From assembly GCA_013824615.1 (NCBI GenBank), contig PNOC01000016.1, forward strand, positions 1-64,000: a stretch of DNA of 64,000 bases. The letters run 5' to 3'. The notes under the pieces were generated by a model. That model was not told the DNA's origin. It did no database searches and saw nothing but the letters and a program-made list of their open reading frames with translations. This document shows positions 19,866 to 28,357 of the stretch, in pieces. How positions within the stretch are numbered: position 1 is the stretch's first letter; every line of letters begins with the position of its first letter. The position numbers and the translations under genes were made by a program. The stretch is from Thermodesulfovibrio sp. GTDB lineage: Bacteria > Nitrospirota > Thermodesulfovibrionia > Thermodesulfovibrionales > UBA6898.

Positions 19866-20813
19866 TCAGTTTGTGAATTCCTTCCTTAGCAAAGCTGCTG
19901 TGTAGTTCCAGGTAATGGACTTGTTCAGGTTATAAAGCAGCTGACTCTTCAGCAGACTCAGTTCCTGATACAGGTATAGTATAACTTTCAGCTCGATCGA
20001 TTTGCTCAGATCAGAGAGATAATCATGAAGATCGAGGTTAATGATCCGGGACTGCCCGCCAATCTTGAGCGCGGCCAGATCCCGCAGTATGATCACTGCC
20101 TGGTCGAACCATCGTTCCATATCATCCCGTGACGTCCAGCCGTCTTTTCCGGCCTGCAGCATATTTCTGAAGTGGTCGAGAAACCAATCCCGCTCCTCCC
20201 GCAGATCATTGGTATGCGCGGCCCCTGGCCTTCCCATAGACAAGGTCACCGCCAGGTCAAGGTCCTGCCCCTGGTAGCGTCCGCTCAGGACTTCCCGGCA
20301 GGCATCAGGGGATAAAGGGTAAAAATTGACCCGGGAGCAACGGGACCGGATAGTAGCAGGCAGCGCTCCTGGTTTTGCGGTAACGAGGATGACGACACTG
20401 TCGGCAGGAGGTTCTTCAAGGGTCTTGAGGAAGGCGTTGGCGGCAGAGATGTTCATCGTCTCGGCCTCGTCGATGATAATGACCTTCCTGCGTCCCTCAA
20501 ACGGTTTAAAGGAAAGCGCCTCTTCAATCATCCTGATTTCTTCAATTTTAATAATCCGGTCCTCAGGAGTTATGAGAAGAAAATCCGGATGCACCCCTGC
20601 CTCGATTTTCGTGCAGGAGGGGCAGGCATCGCAGGCATCCCCGCTGTCCTCATCAACACAGTTGAGTGCCTTTGCAAAATTTATGGCAGAGGTCCTTTTC
20701 CCGATGCCTGACTCACCGCAGAACATATACGAGGAGGCGACGCGCTGCCGCCGGAGCATGCCCTGCAGCATGGTGACTGCTTTGGACTGGCCTATAATAT
20801 TTATTAGAGACAT
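19866..20813 (-). CDS. holB: DNA polymerase III delta' subunit
   Basis: Clamp-loader AAA+ subunit. With the start at 20813 the product has 315 residues and begins 'MSLINIIGQ', the usual delta'/tau start. The open frame extends 54 codons further upstream, but that part would overlap tmk and is not conserved-looking. P-loop-like 'GESGIGKR' at 33-40, a zinc module with C52, C61, C64 and C67, and 'IIIDEAETM' (Walker B) follow. Sensor 1 is in 'LVTAKPGALPATIRSRC'. It sits between tmk and ricT, the standard order. Confidence 0.93.
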   Translation of the reverse strand: MSLINIIGQSKAVTMLQGMLRRQRVASSYMFCGESGIGKRTSAINFAKALNCVDEDSGDACDACPSCTKIEAGVHPDFLLITPEDRIIKIEEIRMIEEALSFKPFEGRRKVIIIDEAETMNISAANAFLKTLEEPPADSVVILVTAKPGALPATIRSRCSRVNFYPLSPDACREVLSGRYQGQDLDLAVTLSMGRPGAAHTNDLREERDWFLDHFRNMLQAGKDGWTSRDDMERWFDQAVIILRDLAALKIGGQSRIINLDLHDYLSDLSKSIELKVILYLYQELSLLKSQLLYNLNKSITWNYTAALLRKEFTN

Positions 20814-20859
20814 AGGGATATTTATAGTATGAATCGAGTGGTTTGTTCCAGTGCTATTA

Positions 20860-21492
20860 TTATATATGATATGTCTTGAGGAAGTCCGTAACGATGCCCG
20901 CAGTTTTCTGCTGTACCTCTGCAATACCGCCTGAACAATCGATGAGTTTAATCCGGCCGGGCTCCCCCGATGCAAGGGCTATAAATCCCTTGCGCACTTT
21001 TTCATGAAAAGAGATTTTTTCGAGTTCCAGCCGGTCAGCTTTTCCAGCAGCACGATTTCTCCTCAGCCCTGTTTCGACTTCGATATCCAGGAGAATCGTC
21101 AGATCAGGCCTCAGTCCGTTCGTCGCTATCCTGTCCAGTGCTGCAATCAGCTCCAGGTCAAGATCCCTGCCATAGCCTTGATAGGCTATGGTCGAGTCAC
21201 TGAAACGGTCAGTAATGACTACGTCTCCCCGCTGCAGTGCAGGCAGAATAACCTCTCCAATATGCTGGACCCTGGCTGCGTTATACAGAAGAAGTTCGGT
21301 GACCGGTTTCATCGCCCGGCTGTCAAGCGACAGGAGTATTTCCCTGATTTTCAGGCTGATATGGGTTCCGCCGGGCTCGGCAGTCTCGGTGACAGACAGC
21401 CCTTTCTGCCGGAGATGCTCAGCAAGAAGGCGGCACTGGGTACTCTTGCCTGTTCCTTCGATGCCTTCAAAGGAGATAAAGGCCCCCCTCAT
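20860..21492 (-). CDS. tmk: Thymidylate kinase
   Basis: Phosphorylates dTMP to dTDP. The 210-residue product has the P-loop 'FEGIEGTGKST' (8-18), the 'TAEPGGT' DR-like loop near 36 and 'VVITDRFSDSTIAYQGYGRDL' near 90 with the catalytic Arg/Asp. A LID region around 145-155 follows. The start overlaps the upstream UROD/MetE-like gene by 4 bp. The 46 bp before holB contains an A/T-rich stretch and a weak ribosome site. Confidence 0.96.
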   Translation of the reverse strand: MRGAFISFEGIEGTGKSTQCRLLAEHLRQKGLSVTETAEPGGTHISLKIREILLSLDSRAMKPVTELLLYNAARVQHIGEVILPALQRGDVVITDRFSDSTIAYQGYGRDLDLELIAALDRIATNGLRPDLTILLDIEVETGLRRNRAAGKADRLELEKISFHEKVRKGFIALASGEPGRIKLIDCSGGIAEVQQKTAGIVTDFLKTYHI

Positions 21493-22493
21493 CCGAGCTC
21501 TTCTTTCAGTCGCATCAGCAGCTGAAAAATCTTCAGGGCATCTTCAACTGAACGGGACCCTGTGCCGCAGGAGGGGGTGAGGAGAATTCTCTCCTTCAGA
21601 AGATTTTCAGGTATATGCCTTGAAAGTTTGGAAAGTCCGCTGTGAAAGCGGGCCCTGAGGGTTTCCATAGTGGTCTCTCTGATGGCGTCCGAGGTCGGCA
21701 CAATGCCCCATGCGAGCCAGCCTCCGGCTTCAAGGTGCCGCCTCAGGTCATCGTGGTAGAGCGCCAGCGTGTCAGTATAATCGTATGCGTCGAAATTAAT
21801 AATATCGGCTCCGCTTTGAAGCACGAGCTGCCAGTCCGCGTTGCCGCAGCAGTGGATCCCTGCCAGTGCGCCCTCAGCTTTTATCGTGACGGTCATCTCC
21901 CTGAGGAGCCTCAGGGTCTCTTCGCTGCTGACGCCGAGGTAGCTTGAACTGCCGAGAGCCGAGAGAATCGGCTCATCGATGAAGATGATTGCGCCGTCTG
22001 CAAAGGTCTTTAGCAGGTCGATCTGCCACCGGGTCTTGGCCTTCAGGAGCATCAGTGCTATTTCACGGAATTCCTCATCAAAATAGATGAGCCTGCCGGC
22101 ATTATCCTTCAGTCCGAGGGTAAAGGTCAACGGGCCGGTGATATGCCCCTTCAGCAGTGAAAATCGGCGGTTTCTGATGATCTCGACAAACCGGTGCAGC
22201 CCCTTTGCGTAATCTTCAGACACCGCAATGCGGCTGTCTTCTGTCCAGCTCTCATAAAAGCGTTCCAGTTCGTCGGAAGGACTGCGGTCGATCCAGAAGG
22301 TCTTGCGCTCTATGTCCATCCTGAAACAGGGCATGCCTTCGGAATACTGCGGGATCATGAACTCCTTAAAAGAAAGCGACGGCAGCTGCGGCCAGAACGG
22401 GATGTCGAATGTCTTCAGGACCAGCCTGCAGGCTTCCTCGGCGCTGCGGTGCGGAAGGCTGCCGATACCTGTTGTCGAGAATGGTTTAATCAT
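21489..22493 (-). CDS. UROD/MetE-superfamily zinc protein, methionine-synthase-like
   Basis: 334 residues with the TIM-barrel pattern shared by uroporphyrinogen decarboxylase and the C-terminal half of cobalamin-independent methionine synthase. The likely zinc ligands are H214/C216 in 'GIHCCGNADW', E174 in 'FIDEPIL' and C309 in 'LTPSCGTGS'. This His/Cys/Glu/Cys layout is that of MetE rather than UROD. 'TTGIGSLPH' at the N-terminus is also MetE-like. Such short 'core' proteins transfer methyl groups from methyl-corrinoids or unknown donors; the substrate here is unknown. First gene of the - strand operon, overlapping tmk by 4 bp. Confidence 0.75.
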   Translation of the reverse strand: MIKPFSTTGIGSLPHRSAEEACRLVLKTFDIPFWPQLPSLSFKEFMIPQYSEGMPCFRMDIERKTFWIDRSPSDELERFYESWTEDSRIAVSEDYAKGLHRFVEIIRNRRFSLLKGHITGPLTFTLGLKDNAGRLIYFDEEFREIALMLLKAKTRWQIDLLKTFADGAIIFIDEPILSALGSSSYLGVSSEETLRLLREMTVTIKAEGALAGIHCCGNADWQLVLQSGADIINFDAYDYTDTLALYHDDLRRHLEAGGWLAWGIVPTSDAIRETTMETLRARFHSGLSKLSRHIPENLLKERILLTPSCGTGSRSVEDALKIFQLLMRLKEELG

Positions 22494-22583
22494 CTAAAAT
22501 GATACCCTATTTAGGACAAGTCTTTCAAAGAAATCATGACGGATTCGCATAAAGTCCGTATACTGCGTTGCGCTTCAAAACTT

Positions 22584-22660
22584 CCTTCGATAAACTCAGG
22601 ACAAGCTCTTCACCTGTCATGGTGAGCCTGTCAACCATGCGCGCCTTGCCTCCGGAGCTT
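22584..22660. repeat. Degenerate dispersed intergenic repeat
   Basis: The gap between the divergent UROD/MetE-like and DUF1460-like genes contains 'CCTTCGATAAACTCAGG' (22584-22600) and a 22-bp palindrome-like stretch with arms CATGGT (22618-22623) and ACCATG (22634-22639) around 'gagcctgtca'. From memory, 'TTCGACAAGCTCAGG' and 'CATGGTGAGCCTGTCGAACCATG' are widely scattered repeats in Nitrospirota and Desulfobacterota genomes; this copy looks mutated. No gene is visible in the gap. Confidence 0.5.
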
Positions 22661-22716
22661 TCTAAAAATGCATGGGTATCGAAATTTGGTGTGACAGCAG
22701 GTTAAAATAAATCATA

Positions 22717-23487
22717 ATGATAAGGATAGTTGGTTTATATCTGCTTTTTGTCTGTTTGATATTGGTGCGCCCTGCTCCTGCAGGTGCCTTTATGCCCGAT
22801 GAAGACATAGCCCGGTATCAGCTTGTTACCAGGGAGTGGCCCGTTGGTGACCGGATAGCCTTCTGGGCCGGGCAGTTTATCGGCACTTCCTATGACCCTG
22901 ACCCTCTGGGCTGCTATGTCCGGGGAAAGGTGATCGTGGCTGATGATAAGGTTGACTGCATGTATCTGACGTTCCGGGCAGTAGAACTGGCACTTGCAAA
23001 AAGCCCGGAGGAGGCAAGGAATTTAGCCCTTGAAAAGAGATTTATCAGCAAAGGGGTTCTGCAGGAGGGCACGGTCCGGAATTATGATGACCGGTTTAAG
23101 TACGGGGAAGACATGCTCGAAAGCAGCAAGTGGGGGAGAGAAATTACCTCTGAACTCGGCAGGCTGGAGCAGGTGACGGGGACGCGCGGACGCGACACAG
23201 TATCGTACCTGCCTGCCAGAGAAACGGCGAAAAACGCCGCAGGGCTTCAGAACGGGGACATTATTTTTTTTGTGAGAAACCCTGCAAAAAGGATTTCAGA
23301 TGAAATCGTTGGTCATATCGGTATCATCAAGAAGGAAGCAAATAAGGCATACCTGATTCATGCGAGCGGACTGAAGAATAAAGGCGGAAAGGTAAAGAAA
23401 ACCCTCCTGGCGGATTATCTTAAGATAATGCCGTTCATCGGCATACGCGTAAACAGGTTTGATCCTGATACCGCGGTGCCGCAATAA
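22717..23487 (+). CDS. Secreted NlpC/P60-superfamily protein (DUF1460-like)
   Basis: 256 residues with a signal peptide (about 1-24, cut after 'PAGA'). The mature part fits the papain-like NlpC/P60 fold as found in DUF1460 amidase-like proteins. A candidate nucleophile C81 lies in 'KVDCMYLT' after a 'GTSYDPDPLG' loop; His200 is in 'GHIGII' and His215 in 'LIHAS'. These enzymes usually cleave peptidoglycan stem peptides or related amides in the periplasm; the substrate is not established here. It stands alone, convergent with the small COX24-like gene, and starts 9 bp after an A/T-rich 'gttaaaataa'. Confidence 0.75.
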   Translation: MIRIVGLYLLFVCLILVRPAPAGAFMPDEDIARYQLVTREWPVGDRIAFWAGQFIGTSYDPDPLGCYVRGKVIVADDKVDCMYLTFRAVELALAKSPEEARNLALEKRFISKGVLQEGTVRNYDDRFKYGEDMLESSKWGREITSELGRLEQVTGTRGRDTVSYLPARETAKNAAGLQNGDIIFFVRNPAKRISDEIVGHIGIIKKEANKAYLIHASGLKNKGGKVKKTLLADYLKIMPFIGIRVNRFDPDTAVPQ

Positions 23488-23513
23488 CCACCTGATATTC
23501 CGAGGCAATGCAC

Positions 23514-23612
23514 TTATTTGTTCCTTCTTCTCTGATGCTTCGTTTTCTTGAGCAGCTTTGAGTGTTTATGTTTGCTCATTTTCTTTTTACGCCATTTTTT
23601 TACATTACCCAC
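23514..23612 (-). CDS. 32-residue AURKAIP1/COX24-like (bS22-type) ribosomal protein
   Basis: A GTG-started reading frame of 33 codons encodes a protein that is almost half Lys/Arg. It begins 'MGNVKKWRKKKMSKHKH' and ends 'KKTKHQRRRNK'. This matches the bacterial AURKAIP1/COX24-domain pattern (G-x-V-x-K-x-R-[KR]-M-x-K-x-K-[HR]-x-K-L-L-[KR]-x-T-[KR]-x-Q-R-R-x), whose mycobacterial member bS22 sits near the ribosomal decoding site. A perfect AAGGAGGTGA (complement of 23617-23626) lies 7 bases before the GTG. It is downstream of the activase on the same strand. It is so short that gene callers may miss it. Confidence 0.85.
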   Translation of the reverse strand: MGNVKKWRKKKMSKHKHSKLLKKTKHQRRRNK

Positions 23613-23676
23613 AGACTCACCTCCTTGTAACCCGATAATTGCGAAGTTTAAGTATAGACGATAAGGGAAAAAACTT

Positions 23677-26600
23677 TCAAACTCTCTTTTGCTGTCTTCG
23701 GAAAGAATGCGCCTGGTCCATGAATGCCTCAATCTGGATCCTGGTGGTGGGAGACTCGGTCCCATCAAAGGGAATACTGAGGCAGGGGACGCCAAAGTCA
23801 GTATGCAGGCCCCGCAGCAGGGCGCTGACGATAGTGCCGGGCATACAGCCAAACGGCATCGCGCTGACAATGCCTGAGGCCCCGCGGTGTATCAGGTCGA
23901 TGCTTTTCCCGATGCTCAGGACCGCCTCGCCTTCGAAGGACTCGTGGAGATAGGGTGCCGCCAGCCTGATGAGGCGTGCGGTGTCCGGTTCGTGGAGCGT
24001 CTTGAGAAAGCCTTCAAATTGTTGCGACAGTTTATGTTCAATTCTCTTTTGTATATACCGCTTCAGTGAAAGCCCCAGCGCGGCTGTCCAGTTTCCGGCT
24101 TTTTTTACTCTCTCCCGTCCGACATGATTTATATAATAGAGCCATTCTTCTACGGGTGCAAGATAGACCTCGCCGCCGAGCCCCTCAATCTGCCTGGCCA
24201 GATCTTCATTCGAGAATCTGCTGGAGCGGACAAATATTTCTCCGACAATGCCGATAAGCGGTTTTTCCTCCCCTATCCTGGGTATGTCCTCAAAATTTCT
24301 GCGAATTTCTGCAAGTGTTTTGACTACGGAACCGTTGCTCCCTTCGAGCGCTCTGCATATCCGTCCGAGGGAATCCTGATATAGTTGCCCGGCCGTCCCG
24401 CCTTCTCTTTCATAGGGCCGGGTCTCATGGAGGCACTTGGTCAGAAGTTCTATCGCAAGGATGCCTTCCCAGCACTTGAGGGTAAAATCTTTGCCGACCA
24501 TCCCCAGGTGCTTGTAGAAGTCTTCGTTCTGGGTCGGAGAAAAAACCGGTGTATTTTCAAGTCCCAGGTCACGCATGACCAGCCGGTGAAAGACGTTATA
24601 CTGGCCGAACCTGCAGGGACCGGTCCCTGAGGGCATAAAGAAGGCAGACCTGTCGGGGTTGAAGCCTGCTGTCATGATTTTTCCTGCCATGTCCCCTGTG
24701 GTGACCGCGCAGGGATAGCACTCTTTACCTGAAACATATTTTTTGCCCAGGTCGACCGACTCCTGCGATGGCTCCGGAAGGACCTCCGCATCAACGCTGC
24801 AATGCCTGAATGCCGCAGCAAGGGCAAAAGCATGATCAGACATCCTCGGTATATAAACCGTACGCTTTTCTATGGTGTTGCTTCTTGCTCCGGGTCCTGT
24901 TGCCCTCTGGTCCCCCCTTCCTGGCCCATGGCGCTTGTCCCTTTCAGTTCTGTTCCCGATGCTGTCCAGAAATGCCTCGCATCTCGTAACCGCCCCGGCG
25001 TCAGCGCTGTGCGCATCGATTTCAAGGTGAAGACAGGGCTTGTTTCCGGCCAGCTCCTCTTCAAAAAACCTGATAATAAACGAGTCAGGCCCGCATGAAA
25101 AGTTTCCGATATAGATAGGGTAGAGCAGAGGGTTCTGTGAGACGATACGGGCTGCGCTCAGAATCCTCTGTCCTGCCCGCCAGTACATGTTAGGCCACTC
25201 CCTGCTTATGTCCTGATCACCAAGCGGCAGGAAATCCATCGGCAGTGAGATAATGCCGAGGTCAGCGAGCTTCTTTGGAATATTCAGGTTCATGCCGCTG
25301 TCAAACGCATTATACGCGCGTCCCACAATTACAATGGCTTTCTCCTGCAGGCCGGAGAGGACCCTGTTCCCTTCACGGCTGATGGCCTTGTCAAATTTCT
25401 TTTGGGACTTTTCTGCCTCAGTCATGGCCTTTTCCAGGTCTGTCTGTTTAATGCCATACGGTCTGAATATTTTTTTCAGCTCTTTCTTCAGAACCCCTTT
25501 CCCCTGGTGTAAGGATATAACAGGGCTCAGGAGATTTACTTCCCGGAGGGCAACGCCTGCGGTATATGGGACTGTCTGCGTATATGGACATGCAAATCCT
25601 TTTCCGAGCGTATGGTCCGGCATGTTCAGGTCGACAAAGCTCGGCAGCAGGATTGTATCGATGTTTTTTTCCGTGAGATATCTGATGTGGCCAAAGGCCG
25701 CTTTCACCGGGAAGCAAGTCTCTGCAAGCACATTTTCAAGCCCGAGATCGATAATCTTCCGGTCCGTCGGGGGAGATACCTCCACCGAAAATCCGAGTTC
25801 CCAGAGCAGAGTTGTCCAAAACGGCAGGTAGTCATGAAAATAAAATATATACGGAATCCCGATTGTAGTTCTATGCGTATTGTTGCCTGCAGCCTGCAGC
25901 TTACAGCTTGCAGCCCTTTTGTTATGTTCCTCCCAGAGCTTCTCTTCCCTGAACGCAAACAGGTCCGGGAGTTTATGCTTTGGCCGGGCCTTCCTTACAT
26001 CATACTTTTCACATCTGCCGCCATAGTGGAGATACCCATCTTCTCCTTCGATCTTCACCCTGTTAATCTCGCAGACATTGGGGCATCCCCGGCATTCAAA
26101 AGAGGAGATTTCATAACTGCTCTCTGCCAGGCCAAACCCTTTGAATTTAGATTTTGGCGCCAGATCCGCATCGTGCACATTTTTGGGTCGGCGTAGAATA
26201 TCCTCTTGCCCCCTGCCCCTAGCCCCTAGCCCCTGTTTCTCCATGTATTGCTTAGCCAGCAGGGCCATGCCGATTGCGCCGGTTACGTCATGATGCGGCG
26301 GGACAATAATCTTCTTGCCAAGGTATTTCTCAAAAGCTGCTACAACTGACTTATTGAAGGCCACACCGCCTTGAAAAAAGATCTTTTCCCCCACCGGTCG
26401 ATGGCAGACCACACGGTTGATGTAGTTCTGTACGATTGAGTACGCAAGTCCGGCGAGGAGATCTTCTTTGGCAGCGCCCCGCTGGAGGTTTGCCATCAGG
26501 GAGTTTTCCATGAAGACCGTGCAGCGTTCGCCCAGTCTGCAGGGGGTTGCAGCGCTAAAGGCAGCCTGTTGAAATTCCTCTTTGACCGAGATATTCAGTT

Positions 26601-27993
26601 TTTCAGCCTGTTCTTCCAGGAAAGATCCTGTGCCGGCAGCGCAGGCCTTGTTCATCTCAAAATCGATTATCACGCCGTCTCTCAGGCTGATATATTTTGA
26701 ATCCTGTCCGCCTATCTCGAATATGGTGTCCACCTCTTTATCGATGAAGGCAGCTGCCGAAGCCTGAGCCGTGATCTCGTTCTTCACAATATCAGCCCCG
26801 ATATAGTCAGCAATCATATATCTGCCGGACCCGGTTGTTCCCACCCCGCAGATGGTGACCCTGTCTCCGAGCTCCCTGCCGATCTCGGCAAGACCCTGCT
26901 TTACCGCTTCAATCGGCCTGCCGGCTGTCATGAGGTACCGTTTGGCAAGCAGTCTGCTTTCAGTGTCGATCACAGCCAGATTCGTGCTGATGGACCCGAT
27001 GTCAACGCCGAGAAAAGCGATTACAGGGTCAAGGGTCAAGGGGCCAGCTGCAAGGAAAGGCAGTTTACTTTCTGCCCCTTGCCCCTGATTCCCTAAGTGC
27101 CTTTCTGCAAATCCATCCCCGCCGCTTATCAGGGGGGCATACCCCTTTTCATCAGGCTGACAGGAAATGGTGAATTCATTGAGTTGCTGCAGCAGGCCGG
27201 CATTGAACGGATAAACTTTTCCGGATTCCATATCCTTTAATGCGGCTCCGATTGCTCCCATGACCGCATGCTCTTCAGGGACAAAGAGCTCAGCAAGACC
27301 CATCACCTCTCTGAATGCCTTTGCCATGCCCGCGTTGGCGGCAACCCCCCCCAGGAAGGCCACCGGCTGGATAATCTCTCTGCCGCGTGCTATTGAACCC
27401 CTGAAGTTTCTCGCAACGGCAAAGCAGAGACCTGCAACAATATCTTCAACCGGGGTTGCAATCTGCTGAAGATGAATCATATCGGACTTGGCAAAGACGC
27501 TGCACCGGCCGGCTATGCTCGGGGGATTTTTTGATTTTATGCTCAGGTCGCTGAATTCTTCGATTGTCAGTTGAAGTCGTTCAGCCTGCTGGTCGAGGAA
27601 TGATCCTGTCCCCGCAGCGCAGACTGAATTCATGGCAAAGTCGCTGGCTGAACTGGATTTATCGCTCAGGCTGATAAGCTTGGAATCCTCTCCCCCCAGT
27701 TCGATAACCGTCCTTATATGTGGATGGAGACTTCTGGTTGCAAAGGCATGCGCTACGACTTCATTAACCGGATCTATGCCGAGGATTTCAGCGATAAGTC
27801 TGCCTGCAGATCCGGTGACAGAGAGAGACAATTGATGGGCGTTCTGGTCCGGCAGTGAACGCAGTAACTCTATCGCAGTGCTGAGCGGCTGCCCTCTATG
27901 CCTTCTGTAGATACGCTGAAGTATTCCGCCCTGTTCATTGAGGAGAACAAGTTTTACACTGACTGAACCTGCATCAATACCTATAAATCTCAT
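23677..27993 (-). CDS. Giant 2-hydroxyacyl-CoA dehydratase activase-like protein
   Basis: About 1438 residues starting 'MRFIGIDAGSVSVK'; the frame continues 13 codons upstream but the conserved start is here. Two BcrA/BadF/HgdC-type ASKHA ATPase modules occupy roughly 1-260 and 325-590. Each has a 'GIDxGS' phosphate loop and a 'CAAGTGSF' motif whose Cys would bridge a [4Fe-4S] cluster between subunits. A DUF2229-like region begins with 'CRGCPNVCEINR' (~638), and a C-terminal HgdB-like part contains 'GKECYPCAVTTGDM'. HgdC activators drive ATP-dependent low-potential electron transfer to dehydratases. No separate dehydratase subunit is present here, and the substrate of these long fused forms is unknown. 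Four or so low-complexity inserts interrupt linkers. Confidence 0.85.
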   Translation of the reverse strand: MRFIGIDAGSVSVKLVLLNEQGGILQRIYRRHRGQPLSTAIELLRSLPDQNAHQLSLSVTGSAGRLIAEILGIDPVNEVVAHAFATRSLHPHIRTVIELGGEDSKLISLSDKSSSASDFAMNSVCAAGTGSFLDQQAERLQLTIEEFSDLSIKSKNPPSIAGRCSVFAKSDMIHLQQIATPVEDIVAGLCFAVARNFRGSIARGREIIQPVAFLGGVAANAGMAKAFREVMGLAELFVPEEHAVMGAIGAALKDMESGKVYPFNAGLLQQLNEFTISCQPDEKGYAPLISGGDGFAERHLGNQGQGAESKLPFLAAGPLTLDPVIAFLGVDIGSISTNLAVIDTESRLLAKRYLMTAGRPIEAVKQGLAEIGRELGDRVTICGVGTTGSGRYMIADYIGADIVKNEITAQASAAAFIDKEVDTIFEIGGQDSKYISLRDGVIIDFEMNKACAAGTGSFLEEQAEKLNISVKEEFQQAAFSAATPCRLGERCTVFMENSLMANLQRGAAKEDLLAGLAYSIVQNYINRVVCHRPVGEKIFFQGGVAFNKSVVAAFEKYLGKKIIVPPHHDVTGAIGMALLAKQYMEKQGLGARGRGQEDILRRPKNVHDADLAPKSKFKGFGLAESSYEISSFECRGCPNVCEINRVKIEGEDGYLHYGGRCEKYDVRKARPKHKLPDLFAFREEKLWEEHNKRAASCKLQAAGNNTHRTTIGIPYIFYFHDYLPFWTTLLWELGFSVEVSPPTDRKIIDLGLENVLAETCFPVKAAFGHIRYLTEKNIDTILLPSFVDLNMPDHTLGKGFACPYTQTVPYTAGVALREVNLLSPVISLHQGKGVLKKELKKIFRPYGIKQTDLEKAMTEAEKSQKKFDKAISREGNRVLSGLQEKAIVIVGRAYNAFDSGMNLNIPKKLADLGIISLPMDFLPLGDQDISREWPNMYWRAGQRILSAARIVSQNPLLYPIYIGNFSCGPDSFIIRFFEEELAGNKPCLHLEIDAHSADAGAVTRCEAFLDSIGNRTERDKRHGPGRGDQRATGPGARSNTIEKRTVYIPRMSDHAFALAAAFRHCSVDAEVLPEPSQESVDLGKKYVSGKECYPCAVTTGDMAGKIMTAGFNPDRSAFFMPSGTGPCRFGQYNVFHRLVMRDLGLENTPVFSPTQNEDFYKHLGMVGKDFTLKCWEGILAIELLTKCLHETRPYEREGGTAGQLYQDSLGRICRALEGSNGSVVKTLAEIRRNFEDIPRIGEEKPLIGIVGEIFVRSSRFSNEDLARQIEGLGGEVYLAPVEEWLYYINHVGRERVKKAGNWTAALGLSLKRYIQKRIEHKLSQQFEGFLKTLHEPDTARLIRLAAPYLHESFEGEAVLSIGKSIDLIHRGASGIVSAMPFGCMPGTIVSALLRGLHTDFGVPCLSIPFDGTESPTTRIQIEAFMDQAHSFRRQQKRV
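25885..25916 (-). repeat. In-frame GCTGCAAG-type repeat in the activase gene
   Basis: On the coding strand this reads as degenerate copies of 'gctgcaagctgtaagctgcaggctgcag', encoding an Ala/Ser/Cys/Lys/Gln stretch ('RAASCKLQAAG') in the DUF2229-like region. The unit is shared with the insert in purL at 7625-7671, on the opposite strand relative to the window. Confidence 0.55.
26208..26234 (-). repeat. In-frame AGGGGCT tandem repeat in the activase gene
   Basis: On the + strand it reads gccccct-gcccct-agcccct-agcccct, a short tandem repeat. In the gene it encodes 'GLGARGRGQE' in the linker between the second ATPase module and the cysteine motif that opens the next domain. It keeps the frame. 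Confidence 0.55.
27024..27098 (-). repeat. Palindromic in-frame repeat in the activase gene
   Basis: AAGGGTCAAGGGG (about 27031-27043) is nearly complementary to CCCCTTGCCCCT (27075-27086). Between them CAAGG(aaa)GGCAG pairs with CTGCC-CCTTG, giving one long imperfect hairpin. In frame it encodes 'KLPFLAAGPLTLDP' and neighbours, immediately before the second ATPase module starts at 'FLGVDIGS'. Confidence 0.55.
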
Positions 27994-28063
27994 GGGTTTA
28001 GATAGGGTGTCAAATCGTGTTAAGTATAGCATAGTTGCCTATTGCCTGGAGGGGCTTCTCTGC

Positions 28064-28121
28064 TTGACAACATTCTGTCGTGATTGACAAAAAATGTCAA
28101 GAAAAGATAAGAGTATTGACA
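28064..28121 (+). promoter_or_regulatory. Cluster of TGACA/TGTCA boxes, possible PilR-type enhancer
   Basis: TTGACA occurs at 28064-28069, 28084-28089 and 28116-28121, with TGTCG at 28076-28080 and TGTCAA at 28095-28100. The middle pair forms the inverted repeat TTGACA-N5-TGTCAA. The cluster lies 70-130 bp upstream of the sigma-54 promoter, the usual position for an enhancer-binding activator. Known PilR sites contain TGTC, so PilR is a reasonable guess; no pilR gene is in the window. Confidence 0.5.
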
Positions 28122-28191
28122 TCGCCGGCATAATGTTATTTAATATCATTGAATTATATATGGGATTGCATGGTTAAAATCTTTTAATATT

Positions 28192-28207
28192 TGGCATGAG
28201 TTCTGCT
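28192..28207 (+). promoter_or_regulatory. Sigma-54 (-24/-12) promoter of the pilin gene
   Basis: TGGCATG-N5-TGCT: the invariant GG (28193-28194) and GC (28205-28206) are exactly 10 bases apart, as required for RpoN holoenzyme. It gives a 5' leader of about 140 bases before the pilin ATG. Sigma-54 control is the rule for pilA genes in proteobacteria. Confidence 0.75.
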
Positions 28208-28304
28208 TTATCTGTATATTACACTGGCTTAAAGAATATTTCAGGGAGGTGGTATCAGTAGCAATATTAAGAAAAGAACAGGTATCATGGTAGACAGCGA
28301 TAGC

Positions 28305-28319
28305 GGCAGGATTCCTGCC
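28305..28319 (+). other. Short perfect hairpin in the pilin mRNA leader
   Basis: GGCAGGA-T-TCCTGCC is a 7-bp inverted repeat with a one-base centre, 38 bases before the pilin start, inside the untranslated leader downstream of the sigma-54 promoter. With so small a loop it may act as a DNA operator rather than an RNA stem. The rest of 27994-28357 holds no convincing gene. Confidence 0.4.
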
Positions 28320-28357
28320 AGCAGAATTCTTAGAAAACAATGAAGAAGGAGGAACAA

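Noticed and set aside
20814-20975. 54-codon N-terminal extension of holB
   Set aside because: It would overlap tmk by more than 100 bp, is low in family resemblance, and the conserved delta' start 'MSLINIIGQ' lies at 20813.
28287-28343. 18-codon leader reading frame before the pilin gene
   Set aside because: It ends within the pilin leader near the ribosome site, but has no convincing Shine-Dalgarno and no recognisable peptide pattern.
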